Shown here in pieces: positions 22,844-31,319 of a stretch of DNA of 53,225 bases. Every line of letters starts with the position of its first letter. Position 1 is the first letter of the stretch. The position numbers and the translations under genes are program-made. Location: positions 1 to 53,225 of the forward strand of contig NZ_BFAV01000153.1 of the NCBI RefSeq assembly GCF_002933875.1. Reading direction: 5' to 3'. The notes beneath the pieces were generated by a model. That model searched no databases, was not told the origin of the DNA, and saw only the letters and a list, made by a program, of their open reading frames with translations. The stretch is from Desulfocucumis palustris (GTDB lineage: Bacteria; Bacillota; Desulfotomaculia; Desulfotomaculales; Desulfocucumaceae).

Positions 22844-25165
22844 CTACTGCCGGTCTGTCTGCCCGTCCCCGGAAGGCTCGTTATTCCCTTCCGGCGGGCT
22901 GCCGCCACTGTTTGTTCCGGTCCCTGCGTTGTTGCCGCCATTGTCCGGGGGCAGTATCCCTCCCCCGGTACCGGCCGGTGGGGGAACCCCGCCTTCCTGA
23001 CCGCTTCCGCCTGTCGTGGCGGGCGTCTCCGTCCCTGTCCCGGTTCCGCCATCCGGAGGCGCATTGCCTTGCCCGGCACCGCCTTGAGGCACACTGGCAT
23101 TCCCGCCGCCGCCTGACTGGTTTTGTCTGGCCGGAACAGAACCCTGACCTGAAACAGTACCCGGCTGACCGACCCGGCCGGCAGTCCCGCCGGCACTCCC
23201 GCCGGCGGCAGCGCCGCTATCTCCTGTTTCCGGGGTTTCGCCGCCATTTTGCTCTTGACCGTAGGCATCAGGCTTCGGAAGTTTTTTTAGATTAAAGTAG
23301 GCATCCAATATCTGCCTGGCCACAGGGCCGGCTATACCGGAGCCCTTGCCGCCGTATTCTATAATAACCGACACCGCTATTTCCGGATTTTCGTAGGGAG
23401 CAAAAGCCACAAACAACGCGTGGTTGTTTCCGTTCCCCACCTCCGCCGTCCCTGTTTTGGCGGCGGCGCTGTATTTTGCCCCGGTAAAAATGCTGGATGC
23501 CGTTCCGTCGGTGATGGCCACTTCATGCATTCCTTCCCGGAGTATTTCCAGGGTTTTGGCTGAAACATTCACCCTGCGGGTCTCCCTGGGCTTGTTCTCC
23601 ATCAGCACTCTGCCATCGGGAGATAACGCCTTATCCACCACATAGGGCTGATATAAAATACCGCCATTGGCTATGGATGCCACGTAATTCGCCAGCTGAA
23701 TGGCGGTGAATTTATTCTCCTGCTGCCCTATGGCCATATCCATGCTGTCATATTCGTGCCACTGGGACTCCCATTCCCTTACCCTGGGGTCGGAATAGGT
23801 GCTCCAATGTTCTTTCTTAACCTCCGGGGTGGCCACATATCCTTTTTCCTCCCCGGGCAGGTCGATCCCCGTAAGCTGGCCCAGCCCGTATTCGCCGGCA
23901 TAGTGGGACATCGCTTCCGGACCGGTCTTGGCTCCGAACATGTAGAAAAAGGTGTCGCAGGAATATTTCAGGGCTTTTATCATAGTCACCTTGCCGTGGC
24001 CGCCGGGCTTCCAGTCATTTTTATATTTATAATAACCCGGATCGTTGATAACCGTGGACAGGTTGACAATATTCTTCTCCAAAAAAGCTGACGCCGACGC
24101 CATTTTGAAGGTGGAACCGGGGGTATATATGGACTGAATGGCGTGGTTTCTTAAAGCTCCGCTACTAATCAAATCGTTGTATTTTGTACCTGTCAGGGTC
24201 CCTGAAAAAATATTTAAATCATAGGACGGAATTGAGGCCATGGCTAAAACTTTACCCGTCCGCACATCCATAACCACCGCGGCGCCGCTGGGCACCTTTC
24301 CCTTGGGGGGCTTTGCGTAACCGAGCTGCTTTGCCCTGGCCAGGCCTGAAACCACGGCGTCCTGGGCAGCCCTTTGCAGGCGGTAATCCACGGTGAGTAC
24401 CAGATTGTTCCCCGGTACGGGCTCCTTAATGCCAAGATCCCTTACCGGCCTTGCCTGGGCGTCAACTTCCACCAACCGGGCTCCCTTCTTGCCCCGGAGA
24501 TAATCTTCGTAGGTTTTTTCGATGCCCACCTTGCCGATCATGTCGCCCATGGCATAATGGGGGCTTTCCGCGGTGTACTCCTGGGACTGCTCTTCCAGGC
24601 TAAACTTTTCCAGTTCCTCCGCGGTTATTTCCCTGACGTAGCCCAGCACTTCACCCATCAGGTCCTTGTAGGGGTAATACCTGACCGGCTCCACGTCAAT
24701 ACTGACGCCGGGCAGTTCCAGCCGCAGCTCCTCGATGCGGTTAACCGTCCCCTGAGACACGCCGGTGGCCAGCTTTACCGGCTCATAAAGCCTCTGGTGC
24801 TCCTTTAATTTGCCCCTTATGTCTTCCCTTATTTGTTCCACGGCCATGCCTTTGTACGATTCCTCCTGGGCCAGCAGGGACGCCAGGCGGGAAATCACAT
24901 CTTCGTTGTCTTTTATACCGAGGTATATAAGAGACACGGTATAAACGGGCTTATTGGACACTATGCGAATCCCGTTACTGTCCAGTATCTCACCCCTGGG
25001 CGCCTCCATAGGTATCAGCCGCTGGTGATTCTGGGTGGCCAGGGTGCGGTACCTGTCGGCTTCCCAAACCTGCATATAGCCGAGGCGAAACACCAGAAGA
25101 ATAAAGAAGAATCCCAACAGATACACAAATATTTTTAATTTCTTCTCCAAATATTTTCGTTCCAC
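22844..25165 (-). CDS. mrdA: Penicillin-binding protein 2 (PBP2/MrdA)
   Basis: Class B transpeptidase of the elongation machine, partner of RodA, 773 aa. One N-terminal membrane helix (about 10-27), a dimerisation domain, then the transpeptidase domain with STFK (in YTPGSTFKMAS), SCD (in YSCDTFFYM) and KTGT (in AAKTGTAEV). After about residue 630 there is a low-complexity tail of about 140 residues rich in Gly, Pro, Thr and Asn (22847-23283) that a standard PBP2 lacks; it lies outside the membrane. Start GTG at 25165 follows GAAGGG. It lies downstream of mreD, as in other Firmicutes. Confidence 0.95.
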   Translation of the reverse strand: MERKYLEKKLKIFVYLLGFFFILLVFRLGYMQVWEADRYRTLATQNHQRLIPMEAPRGEILDSNGIRIVSNKPVYTVSLIYLGIKDNEDVISRLASLLAQEESYKGMAVEQIREDIRGKLKEHQRLYEPVKLATGVSQGTVNRIEELRLELPGVSIDVEPVRYYPYKDLMGEVLGYVREITAEELEKFSLEEQSQEYTAESPHYAMGDMIGKVGIEKTYEDYLRGKKGARLVEVDAQARPVRDLGIKEPVPGNNLVLTVDYRLQRAAQDAVVSGLARAKQLGYAKPPKGKVPSGAAVVMDVRTGKVLAMASIPSYDLNIFSGTLTGTKYNDLISSGALRNHAIQSIYTPGSTFKMASASAFLEKNIVNLSTVINDPGYYKYKNDWKPGGHGKVTMIKALKYSCDTFFYMFGAKTGPEAMSHYAGEYGLGQLTGIDLPGEEKGYVATPEVKKEHWSTYSDPRVREWESQWHEYDSMDMAIGQQENKFTAIQLANYVASIANGGILYQPYVVDKALSPDGRVLMENKPRETRRVNVSAKTLEILREGMHEVAITDGTASSIFTGAKYSAAAKTGTAEVGNGNNHALFVAFAPYENPEIAVSVIIEYGGKGSGIAGPVARQILDAYFNLKKLPKPDAYGQEQNGGETPETGDSGAAAGGSAGGTAGRVGQPGTVSGQGSVPARQNQSGGGGNASVPQGGAGQGNAPPDGGTGTGTETPATTGGSGQEGGVPPPAGTGGGILPPDNGGNNAGTGTNSGGSPPEGNNEPSGDGQTDRQ

Positions 25166-25182
25166 TGCCGCACCCTTCCATA

Positions 25183-25335
25183 AATCAGGGACATTCCTTC
25201 CCCAGATCGTTTATAAGTAAGGAATCTAAGGCAATACGGGAAGGTTTGTCACCTTGCCATAATTGGGGACATTCCTTCCCGGAAAACGTTAATAAGTAAA
25301 AAATTTAAGGAATACGGGATGGTGTGTACCTTTCC
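25183..25335. repeat. Two tandem copies of a ~76-bp GGGACATTCCTT repeat
   Basis: Between mrdA and mreD lie two similar units, about 25183-25258 and 25260-25335. Both contain GGGACATTCCTTCCC, then ATAAGTAA, then AATACGGGA and a GGT-TGT-ACCTT block. A partial third copy is at 27092-27125 and a core-only copy at about 7895-7907. Function unknown. Confidence 0.7.
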
Positions 25336-25338
25336 TTG

Positions 25339-25839
25339 TTACACGTCCCGCCCGCTTAGCCAGCCATTCTGGTTTGAATGCTGGAATTTTTTATATAATA
25401 ACGGCACCAGCAGGGCGGTGTAAATAGCGGTCGGTATCATCACCCTTATTAAAGCCACCAGGGGAGATATCAGCACCCCGGTATAACTCATCAACAAATA
25501 TTTTAAAAACTGCTCCACCAGGGATGCGGCCAGCATTAAAAACATCATTATCAGGGAACTGTCTTTATACAGCTTGGACTGTGTCATACCCACAAGGTAG
25601 CCCACGGCCATGTAGGTCAGGGCGTTTAAGCCGATATAGCTGCCGGTGATGATATCCTGAAGCAAACCCACGCAGAATCCTGCAAAGGCGCCTTCCCTGT
25701 GGCCCCTTAAAAAAGCGTTGAAAACAATTATCAGCAGCACCAGGTCCGGCTTTATGCCCCATATTTGAAAGGAATTGAAGGTTGACGACTGCAGCAGCAA
25801 GGCCACAAAGGAAAATATAAGCAGCACCATCAGGCGCAA
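25339..25839 (-). CDS. mreD: Rod-shape determining protein MreD
   Basis: A 166-aa integral membrane protein with about five hydrophobic helices, including LLIIVFNAFLRGHREGAFAGFCVGLLQDI, a typical MreD motif region. It links MreC and the elongation complex in the membrane. The start is TTG at 25839, about 8 nt after GGAGG. Its position after mreC and before mrdA supports the call. Confidence 0.92.
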   Translation of the reverse strand: MRLMVLLIFSFVALLLQSSTFNSFQIWGIKPDLVLLIIVFNAFLRGHREGAFAGFCVGLLQDIITGSYIGLNALTYMAVGYLVGMTQSKLYKDSSLIMMFLMLAASLVEQFLKYLLMSYTGVLISPLVALIRVMIPTAIYTALLVPLLYKKFQHSNQNGWLSGRDV

Positions 25840-25864
25840 GGTTCATGCCTCCTCCATACTCTTA

Positions 25865-25990
25865 GCCCCGGGTTGCGTTCACATCGCCCCCGTTTTCCAC
25901 CGGAGGGGCCGGAGTTTCGGGAGATGTTCCCGCCGGGGGCTGTGCGGGAGTGGAGCGGGTCCGCCCCGCCGGCTGTCCGGCGGTGGCTCT
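25865..25990 (-). pseudogene. In-frame continuation of the mreC tail after its stop codon
   Basis: Directly after the mreC TAA (25991-25993) the same frame stays open for 42 codons until a TAA at 25862-25864. It encodes a Pro/Ala/Thr-rich sequence (GQPAGRTRSTPAQPPAGTS, then PETPAPPVENGG) of the same character as the mreC tail. It may be the former end of MreC cut off by a nonsense mutation, or a sequencing error. Confidence 0.45.
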
Positions 25991-26992
25991 TTATGTCGCA
26001 GGCTGCCCGCCGCCGTTTTTTTCAGCGGAAGTTTCCTTAACGGGAGCCTTTCCGTCGGACGCGGATTCCCCCGCCCGTACGGTTCCCGGTGAGCCTCCGC
26101 TTTTTTCCGCCTGCCCCCAGGGCGGGGGAATATCCGCCAGGCTTACTTTGGAGCCAGGCGCTCCCGAGGATGTTATCACCATAACCTCCTCAAGCCTGTC
26201 AAAATCAACAAATGGAACCAGGGTGGCGCTTTTAAACAGTCCTGAGGATTCACGGCCCACCGTGGAAACGGTGCCCACCGGTATGCCTTTCAGGTAAAGG
26301 CTGCCCATTCCGGCGGTAATCACCACCTGGTTCTTTTTAACCAGCGCCCCGGTTGGTATGTGCACCATGCGAATTTGCCCGGTGGCGGGGGATACCCCCT
26401 CTACCAGCCCGGGTGTGCGGTTTTCCTGGATCAGGGCGCCAACCCCGCTTCGCGGGTCGGTTATCAGCAGCACTTCCGCCGTATCGGCGCTTACCGAGCT
26501 GATCCTTCCCACCAGGCCTTCCGGTGAGAGGACGGTCATATTTTTTTGTATTCCCTGGTCTGAGCCTTTATTTATTCTGAGCATGCCGAACCAGTTTCCC
26601 GGGTCCCGGCTGATTACGGCGGCGTTGGTAAGCTCAAATCCCATGGCCTGGGCTGTGTTGGAATGGAAGTCCAGCAGTTTTTGCAGGCGCTGGTTTTCAA
26701 GGCGGTATTCCTCCAGCTGCCTGAGCTGTCCCTCGGCTTTTTTAAGATTCTCGGACAGCTCATGATTGCGCCTGGTCATCCCCACCACGTCAAAAGGAAA
26801 GGACACCAGCCCTTTTAAGCGGTGCCCAACCTGTGTGGCCAGACCCTGAACCGGTGACAGCGCGTCCCTGAGTGCCGCCTCCACCGGGGATACCGACAGC
26901 CTTCCATAGGCGGTATACTTAACCAGAGCCAGTGTCAGCAATACCAGCACAGCCAACAGGAATATTCTTTTATAAGCTATCCTGCGGGGCAA
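25991..26992 (-). CDS. mreC: Rod-shape determining protein MreC
   Basis: A bitopic scaffold protein of the elongation machinery, about 333 aa. A membrane helix (IFLLAVLVLLTLALV) near the start is followed by a coiled coil (RNHELSENLKKAEGQLRQLEEYRLENQRLQ is the register seen) and the beta-barrel pair with VISRDPGNWFGMLRINKGSDQGI and VITDPRSGVGALI-like motifs. The frame is open to 27103, but the TTG at 26992 has GGAGG 8 nt upstream and gives the usual N terminus. The last ~45 residues are low complexity. An in-frame TAA cuts a longer tail (25865-25990). Confidence 0.93.
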   Translation of the reverse strand: MPRRIAYKRIFLLAVLVLLTLALVKYTAYGRLSVSPVEAALRDALSPVQGLATQVGHRLKGLVSFPFDVVGMTRRNHELSENLKKAEGQLRQLEEYRLENQRLQKLLDFHSNTAQAMGFELTNAAVISRDPGNWFGMLRINKGSDQGIQKNMTVLSPEGLVGRISSVSADTAEVLLITDPRSGVGALIQENRTPGLVEGVSPATGQIRMVHIPTGALVKKNQVVITAGMGSLYLKGIPVGTVSTVGRESSGLFKSATLVPFVDFDRLEEVMVITSSGAPGSKVSLADIPPPWGQAEKSGGSPGTVRAGESASDGKAPVKETSAEKNGGGQPAT

Positions 26993-27091
26993 TATATCCA
27001 CCTCCGGATACCGGGAAAAGCAAGATATAAACAATAACAGGCTGTTACAAATATATTGTATTACTCCGGGAAATGGAATGCACCAGTAAAT

Positions 27092-27125
27092 AATTGGGGA
27101 CATTCCTTAGTATTTTCAAGTAAGG
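27092..27125. repeat. Partial copy of the GGGACATTCCTT repeat
   Basis: ATTGGGGACATTCCTTAG and, further on, AAGTAAGG repeat the first third of the units at 25183-25335. It lies in the 214-bp gap between mreB and mreC. Confidence 0.6.
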
Positions 27126-27206
27126 GCTTTATCATAATAACTGATTACCAAAGGCTTAAACGCCCTGCCTTATACCCCATTTACCGGTCAAGCCGCCATA
27201 TCGCGC

Positions 27207-28238
27207 TCAGGCCAGCTTTTTAGGTTGTATCAGCACCTTGCGCAGGATCTCAATATTCTCAAGAACCCTTCCGGTACCATAGGCCACAGCCAGCAACGGG
27301 TCGTCGGATAGATGCACGGGCATGCCTGTTTGCTCGCTTACCAGGCGGTCCAGCCCCTTTAGCAGAGACCCGCCCCCCGCCATAACGATTCCCCGGTCCA
27401 TAATGTCGGCTGCAAGCTCCGGGGGTGTCTGCTCCAGGGTGGCCTTGATGGCCTCCAGAATGGCGGAAACCGGTTCGGAAAGGGCTTTATGGATTTCCTC
27501 GGAGGTGATGTTTACGGTTTTGGGAAGGCCGGTAATCAAATCCCGCCCCCTGATATCATACACCGTGGTAGTACTCTGGGGGTAAGCGGTTCCAATTTCA
27601 ATTTTAATTTCTTCGGAAGTCCTCTCACCAATCATTAGATTATACGCTTTTTTAACATGCTGTATAATGGCGTCATCCATCTCATCCCCCGCTATGCGGA
27701 TGGAGCGGCTGGTTACTATGCCGCCCAGGGATATTACCGCCACCTCGGTGGTGCCTCCGCCTATGTCCACCACCATATTGCCGGTTGGTTCGTGGACCGG
27801 CAGCCCGGCCCCTATGGCCGCGGCCATGGGCTCCTCAATAAGATAGGCCTCCCTGGCGCCTGCCTGGATGGCAGCCTCCCTGACAGCCCTTTCCTCAACA
27901 GCGGTAACGCCGGAGGGAACCGACACCACCACCCTGGGGTGAACAAGGAATGTTCTTCCCCTGAGGGCCTTGCTGATAAAATATTTAATCATGCTCTGGG
28001 TAACGTCAAAATCCGCAATTACCCCGTCCTTCATTGGCCTGATGGCCACAATGTTGCCCGGGGTTCTGCCGATCATTTGCTTTGCTTCCTCACCCACCGC
28101 CAGAACCTGGCCGGAATCCTTTTGAATGGCCACCACGGACGGCTCACGCAGTACGATTCCCTTGCCTTTCACGTATACCAGAGAATTGGCGGTGCCCAAA
28201 TCTATTCCCATGTCCTTGGAGAACAGCCCTATGCGCAT
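27207..28238 (-). CDS. mreB: Actin-like rod-shape protein MreB
   Basis: A 343-aa bacterial actin that positions wall synthesis. [18 protein letters not shown] is phosphate loop 1, [13 protein letters not shown] is phosphate loop 2, and [21 protein letters not shown] is the adenosine motif. Length is typical. The ATG at 28238 follows GGGG. First gene of mreB-mreC-mreD-mrdA, and it follows radC by 16 nt. Confidence 0.98.
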   Translation of the reverse strand: MRIGLFSKDMGIDLGTANSLVYVKGKGIVLREPSVVAIQKDSGQVLAVGEEAKQMIGRTPGNIVAIRPMKDGVIADFDVTQSMIKYFISKALRGRTFLVHPRVVVSVPSGVTAVEERAVREAAIQAGAREAYLIEEPMAAAIGAGLPVHEPTGNMVVDIGGGTTEVAVISLGGIVTSRSIRIAGDEMDDAIIQHVKKAYNLMIGERTSEEIKIEIGTAYPQSTTTVYDIRGRDLITGLPKTVNITSEEIHKALSEPVSAILEAIKATLEQTPPELAADIMDRGIVMAGGGSLLKGLDRLVSEQTGMPVHLSDDPLLAVAYGTGRVLENIEILRKVLIQPKKLA

Positions 28239-28254
28239 CTCCCGACCCCTTTCT

Positions 28255-28941
28255 TTATAACATGCCCTTGGCTTTAAAACTGGTAAATTTATTATCTCCT
28301 ATAACTATGTGATCTAATATTTCAATCCCTACAATTTCCCCGGCCTCATGAAGACGCCTGGTTACTTCTATGTCTTCCCTGCTGGGTGTGGGGTCGCCGC
28401 TGGGATGGTTGTGGACCAGTATAATTGCCGCCGCGCTGCGCCGGATGGCATTTTTAAAAAGTTCCCGGGGATGTACCGAGGAAGAGTTCAATGTGCCTAT
28501 GGACACAGTTTCCCTGGCCACCACCTGGTTTTTGGTATTCAGCAGCAGTGCCCCGAAGTGTTCCCTGTCCAGGTGGCGCATTTCCTCCATAACCAGAAAA
28601 GCCGCGTCCTCCGGGCTCTTTATATATGGCCGGTCTCCCATCCGGGCGGCGGCCAGCCTGCGGCCCAATTCCAGGGCGGCCTTAATCTGGGCGGCCTTGG
28701 CCGGCCCCACGCCCTTAATAGCCGATAGCTCTTCCGGGGCGGCCTGAACCAGGGAGCCAATTCCTCCGAAGCGGCTTATGATATGCGCTGCCAGATCCAG
28801 CGCGCTGGCTTCGGCTGTGCCGGTGCGCAGCAAAATGGCCAACAGTTCCCCGTCGGTCAGCAACTCCGCCCCGGCCCTGAATAATTTCTCCCTTGGCCTC
28901 TGGCCCTCCGGCAAATCTTTAATGGCGGTATGGTACAGCAT
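28255..28941 (-). CDS. radC: RadC/YsxA family JAB-domain protein
   Basis: A 228-aa protein with an N-terminal helix-hairpin-helix part ([22 protein letters not shown]) and a C-terminal JAB1/MPN metalloprotease-like domain with [13 protein letters not shown] and [18 protein letters not shown], the metal motif. Despite the name it is not established as a repair protein. The ATG at 28941 comes one nt after the maf stop, so translation is coupled. The maf-radC-mreB order is a conserved Firmicutes arrangement. Confidence 0.95.
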   Translation of the reverse strand: MLYHTAIKDLPEGQRPREKLFRAGAELLTDGELLAILLRTGTAEASALDLAAHIISRFGGIGSLVQAAPEELSAIKGVGPAKAAQIKAALELGRRLAAARMGDRPYIKSPEDAAFLVMEEMRHLDREHFGALLLNTKNQVVARETVSIGTLNSSSVHPRELFKNAIRRSAAAIILVHNHPSGDPTPSREDIEVTRRLHEAGEIVGIEILDHIVIGDNKFTSFKAKGML

Positions 28942-28942
28942 T

Positions 28943-29539
28943 TCAGTTCATGTCGCTCCCTAAAACATTGACACCAAAATCTTTCAGCACCGAGGCCAGC
29001 AGGAAAAGCGGCAGCCCCACCACATTGGAATAACAGCCCTCAATGCCGGAAACAAACACAGCTCCCCGGCCCTGAATGGCGTATGCGCCAGCCTTGTCCA
29101 TCGGCTCACCGGTATTAACGTACAATTTAAGCTCGTCGTCACCGGCCGGCCTGAAAAAAACCCTGGTTCGCTCATGAGTGCAAACCATTCTGCCGTCTGA
29201 AGCGTCAATCACGGCCAGCCCGGAATAAACAGAATGTTCATTTCCCTGCAAACAGCGCAGCATGTCCAGGGCGTCAGCATCACTAACAGGCTTTCCCATA
29301 ATTTTCCCCTGCCACACCACCACTGTGTCGGAACCAATCACCAGCCCCCGGTCAATCTCCCGGGACACCGCCAGGGCTTTCCTGGCCGAAAGTGATTTCA
29401 CCACTTCCTCCGGGGACAGTTTTTCATCCACGGTTTCATCCACCGGGCGGGACACCACTGAAAAACGCAGACCCATCTGCTCCATCAGTTCCCTGCGCCG
29501 GGGCGAGGAGGAAGCCAGATATATCGGCAGCAAAAGCAT
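28943..29539 (-). CDS. maf: Maf nucleotide pyrophosphatase
   Basis: A house-cleaning nucleoside triphosphate pyrophosphatase of about 198 aa, with YLASSSPRRRELMEQMGLRF at the start, then VIGSDTVVVWQGKIMGKP, and YAIQGRGAVFVSGIEGCYSNVVGLPL as the conserved late motif. The frame begins at a GTG at 29551, but the ATG at 29539 has GGGAG 5 nt upstream and is preferred. Members act on dTTP/UTP or modified nucleotides and can affect septation in Bacillus. Confidence 0.95.
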   Translation of the reverse strand: MLLLPIYLASSSPRRRELMEQMGLRFSVVSRPVDETVDEKLSPEEVVKSLSARKALAVSREIDRGLVIGSDTVVVWQGKIMGKPVSDADALDMLRCLQGNEHSVYSGLAVIDASDGRMVCTHERTRVFFRPAGDDELKLYVNTGEPMDKAGAYAIQGRGAVFVSGIEGCYSNVVGLPLFLLASVLKDFGVNVLGSDMN

Positions 29540-29553
29540 CCCATCTCCCACTG

Positions 29554-29811
29554 TTATATTCTTCTGTATACCCAGTAACCCGCTATTAAACCCAGGGCTG
29601 TAAGGGGACCCAGGGATATATTGAAGCCGAAAGTTATTTTCAGAAAATGCAGATCCAGGGTAGTGGGGGAAAGCCCGAAGCTTTTTGCGGCTTTAACCAG
29701 GGGCAAAACAGAATCCAGGGCTTCCGCCGCGGCGCCGCCGGCCAATGCCCCGGCTATCAGCAACAGCAACAACACCCAGGGGCTTTTGGGGCTTTTAAAA
29801 GATCTTACCAT
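29554..29811 (-). CDS. DUF4321 small membrane protein
   Basis: An 85-aa protein with two membrane helices (about 12-28 and 65-80). The middle segment (LDLHFLKITFGFNISLGPLTALGLIAGY) matches what I know as DUF4321, a small family found next to maf and radC in Peptococcaceae and other Clostridia. Function unknown; the location suggests a link to envelope growth. The ATG at 29811 is preceded by GGGGTG. Confidence 0.8.
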   Translation of the reverse strand: MVRSFKSPKSPWVLLLLLIAGALAGGAAAEALDSVLPLVKAAKSFGLSPTTLDLHFLKITFGFNISLGPLTALGLIAGYWVYRRI

Positions 29812-29950
29812 TATTTCACCCCGCGGGTCTAAAAATTATCTTTCCCTCGCCAGGAAAAACCAATACCCGCATTATGTCCAGTTTAACATTCCGTCTCCGG
29901 TTATGACAAGCTTTTACATCGTTTAGACGGATGCCCCAAACCTTATAAAA

Positions 29951-29982
29951 GCCCGGAAAACTGTCTTAAAGTCTTGCCGGGC
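29951..29982 (-). terminator. Terminator downstream of folC
   Basis: GCCCGG and CCGGGC stem with an imperfect inner stem; the minus strand continues TTTTAT. It separates valS-folC from the maf-mre group. Confidence 0.6.
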
Positions 29983-30027
29983 CTAAATTTTCTGGATTAT
30001 AGTCATTTTAAAAGCAAAGCCTTTATT

Positions 30028-31314
30028 TTATTTTACAAATCTTTCCCTGGCTTCCGCCACCATATACAGGGAGCCGGTAACGCAAACCACGTCATCCGGC
30101 CCGGCCAAATCCATGGCGGCATCCACCGCGCCGGTAATATCCTCTATGGTGAGCACCCGGTCCACAAAGCGGGCGGCCTCCCCGGCCATGCTCTGCCAGT
30201 TGCCCGCCCGGGGGCTGTTGGGTCTGGTTATCACCACCGCCCTGGCTCTGGGGGCCAGTTCCTCCACCACCCTGGTTCGTTCCTTGTCTCCCAGCATGCC
30301 CAGAACCATTATTATACCCCTGCCGGGGAAATAGTCATCCAGCGCCCTGCCCAGGGCAATGGCCCCGTCCAGATTGTGGGCGCCGTCGATAAGTACAAAG
30401 GGATTGCGGGCGACCACTTCCATTCTGGCCGGCCACCGGGTACCGGCAATACCCTTTGCCACGGCATCCCGGTCAACAGCCGCGCCTGTTTCCCTCAGCG
30501 CCTCGATTACCGCCACCGCAGTGGCGGCGTTGATCTGCTGGTGCCTTCCCATTAGCGGAACAATTATATCGGAATACTTCCCAAGTCTCCCGGATACTTC
30601 TATTATTTGACCTTTTGGGCCAATCTCCAGTTCCCGCCAGGTAACGTCCCTGCCCACCAAAACCAGGGGGGAATTATTTTCACGGCTCACAGCTTGTATG
30701 ACTTCCAGGGCCTCACCACCGGCGGCGGTAACCAGGGGCACTCCCCTTTTAATGATGCCGGCTTTTACAGCGGCAATCTCTTTTACGGTATTGCCCAGGT
30801 AGTCCATGTGGTCCATGGCCACGTTGGTTATAACCGACACCAGGGGAACCGCCACATTGGTGGAATCAATGGCGCCGCCCAGGCCCACCTCCAGGACCAG
30901 ATAATCCACATTCATCCTTTTAAAATACACAAAGGCCAGGGCGGTGCCCACCTCGAACTCGGTGGGATGCTCGTAACCCTCCCGCACCATGGCCTCCAGG
31001 TGGGGACGAAGCTCTGTTATCAGCGCGGCCATATCCTTTTCAGCAATTTCCTCTCCGTTGATTTTGTATCTCTCGGTGTAGGAATGCAGGTGGGGCGAGG
31101 TAAACGCCCCCGCCCTAAAGCCCGCCTGCCGCAGTATGGAACTGACCATGGCGGTGGTGGAGCCTTTGCCGTTGGTGCCGCCAATGTGTATAATCCTTAA
31201 ATCCAGGTGGGGATTGCCGAGCCTGCGAAGCAGCTCGGTAATTCTCCCCAGTCCGAAATTGAAGCCGAATTTGGTGAGATTCTGCATGTATTCTATAGCC
31301 TCCGGGAAATTCAA
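30028..31314 (-). CDS. folC: Folylpolyglutamate/dihydrofolate synthase
   Basis: A Mur-ligase-like ATP-dependent enzyme of about 428 aa that adds glutamates to folates. HIGGTNGKGSTTAMVSSIL is the P-loop, VLEVGLGGAIDSTNV and FVLIDGAHNLDGAIAL are further family motifs. The frame opens with a GTG at 31323 that overlaps the valS stop (GTGA), but the SD GGGGAGG is right against it; the TTG at 31314, 7 nt away, is better placed. It is translationally coupled to valS. Confidence 0.94.
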   Translation of the reverse strand: MNFPEAIEYMQNLTKFGFNFGLGRITELLRRLGNPHLDLRIIHIGGTNGKGSTTAMVSSILRQAGFRAGAFTSPHLHSYTERYKINGEEIAEKDMAALITELRPHLEAMVREGYEHPTEFEVGTALAFVYFKRMNVDYLVLEVGLGGAIDSTNVAVPLVSVITNVAMDHMDYLGNTVKEIAAVKAGIIKRGVPLVTAAGGEALEVIQAVSRENNSPLVLVGRDVTWRELEIGPKGQIIEVSGRLGKYSDIIVPLMGRHQQINAATAVAVIEALRETGAAVDRDAVAKGIAGTRWPARMEVVARNPFVLIDGAHNLDGAIALGRALDDYFPGRGIIMVLGMLGDKERTRVVEELAPRARAVVITRPNSPRAGNWQSMAGEAARFVDRVLTIEDITGAVDAAMDLAGPDDVVCVTGSLYMVAEARERFVK

Positions 31315-31319
31315 AAAAC

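Noticed and set aside
22660..23268. A 202-residue open frame antisense/offset to the PBP2 tail
   Set aside because: It is a shadow of the GC-rich low-complexity PBP2 tail in another frame and continues through a terminator.
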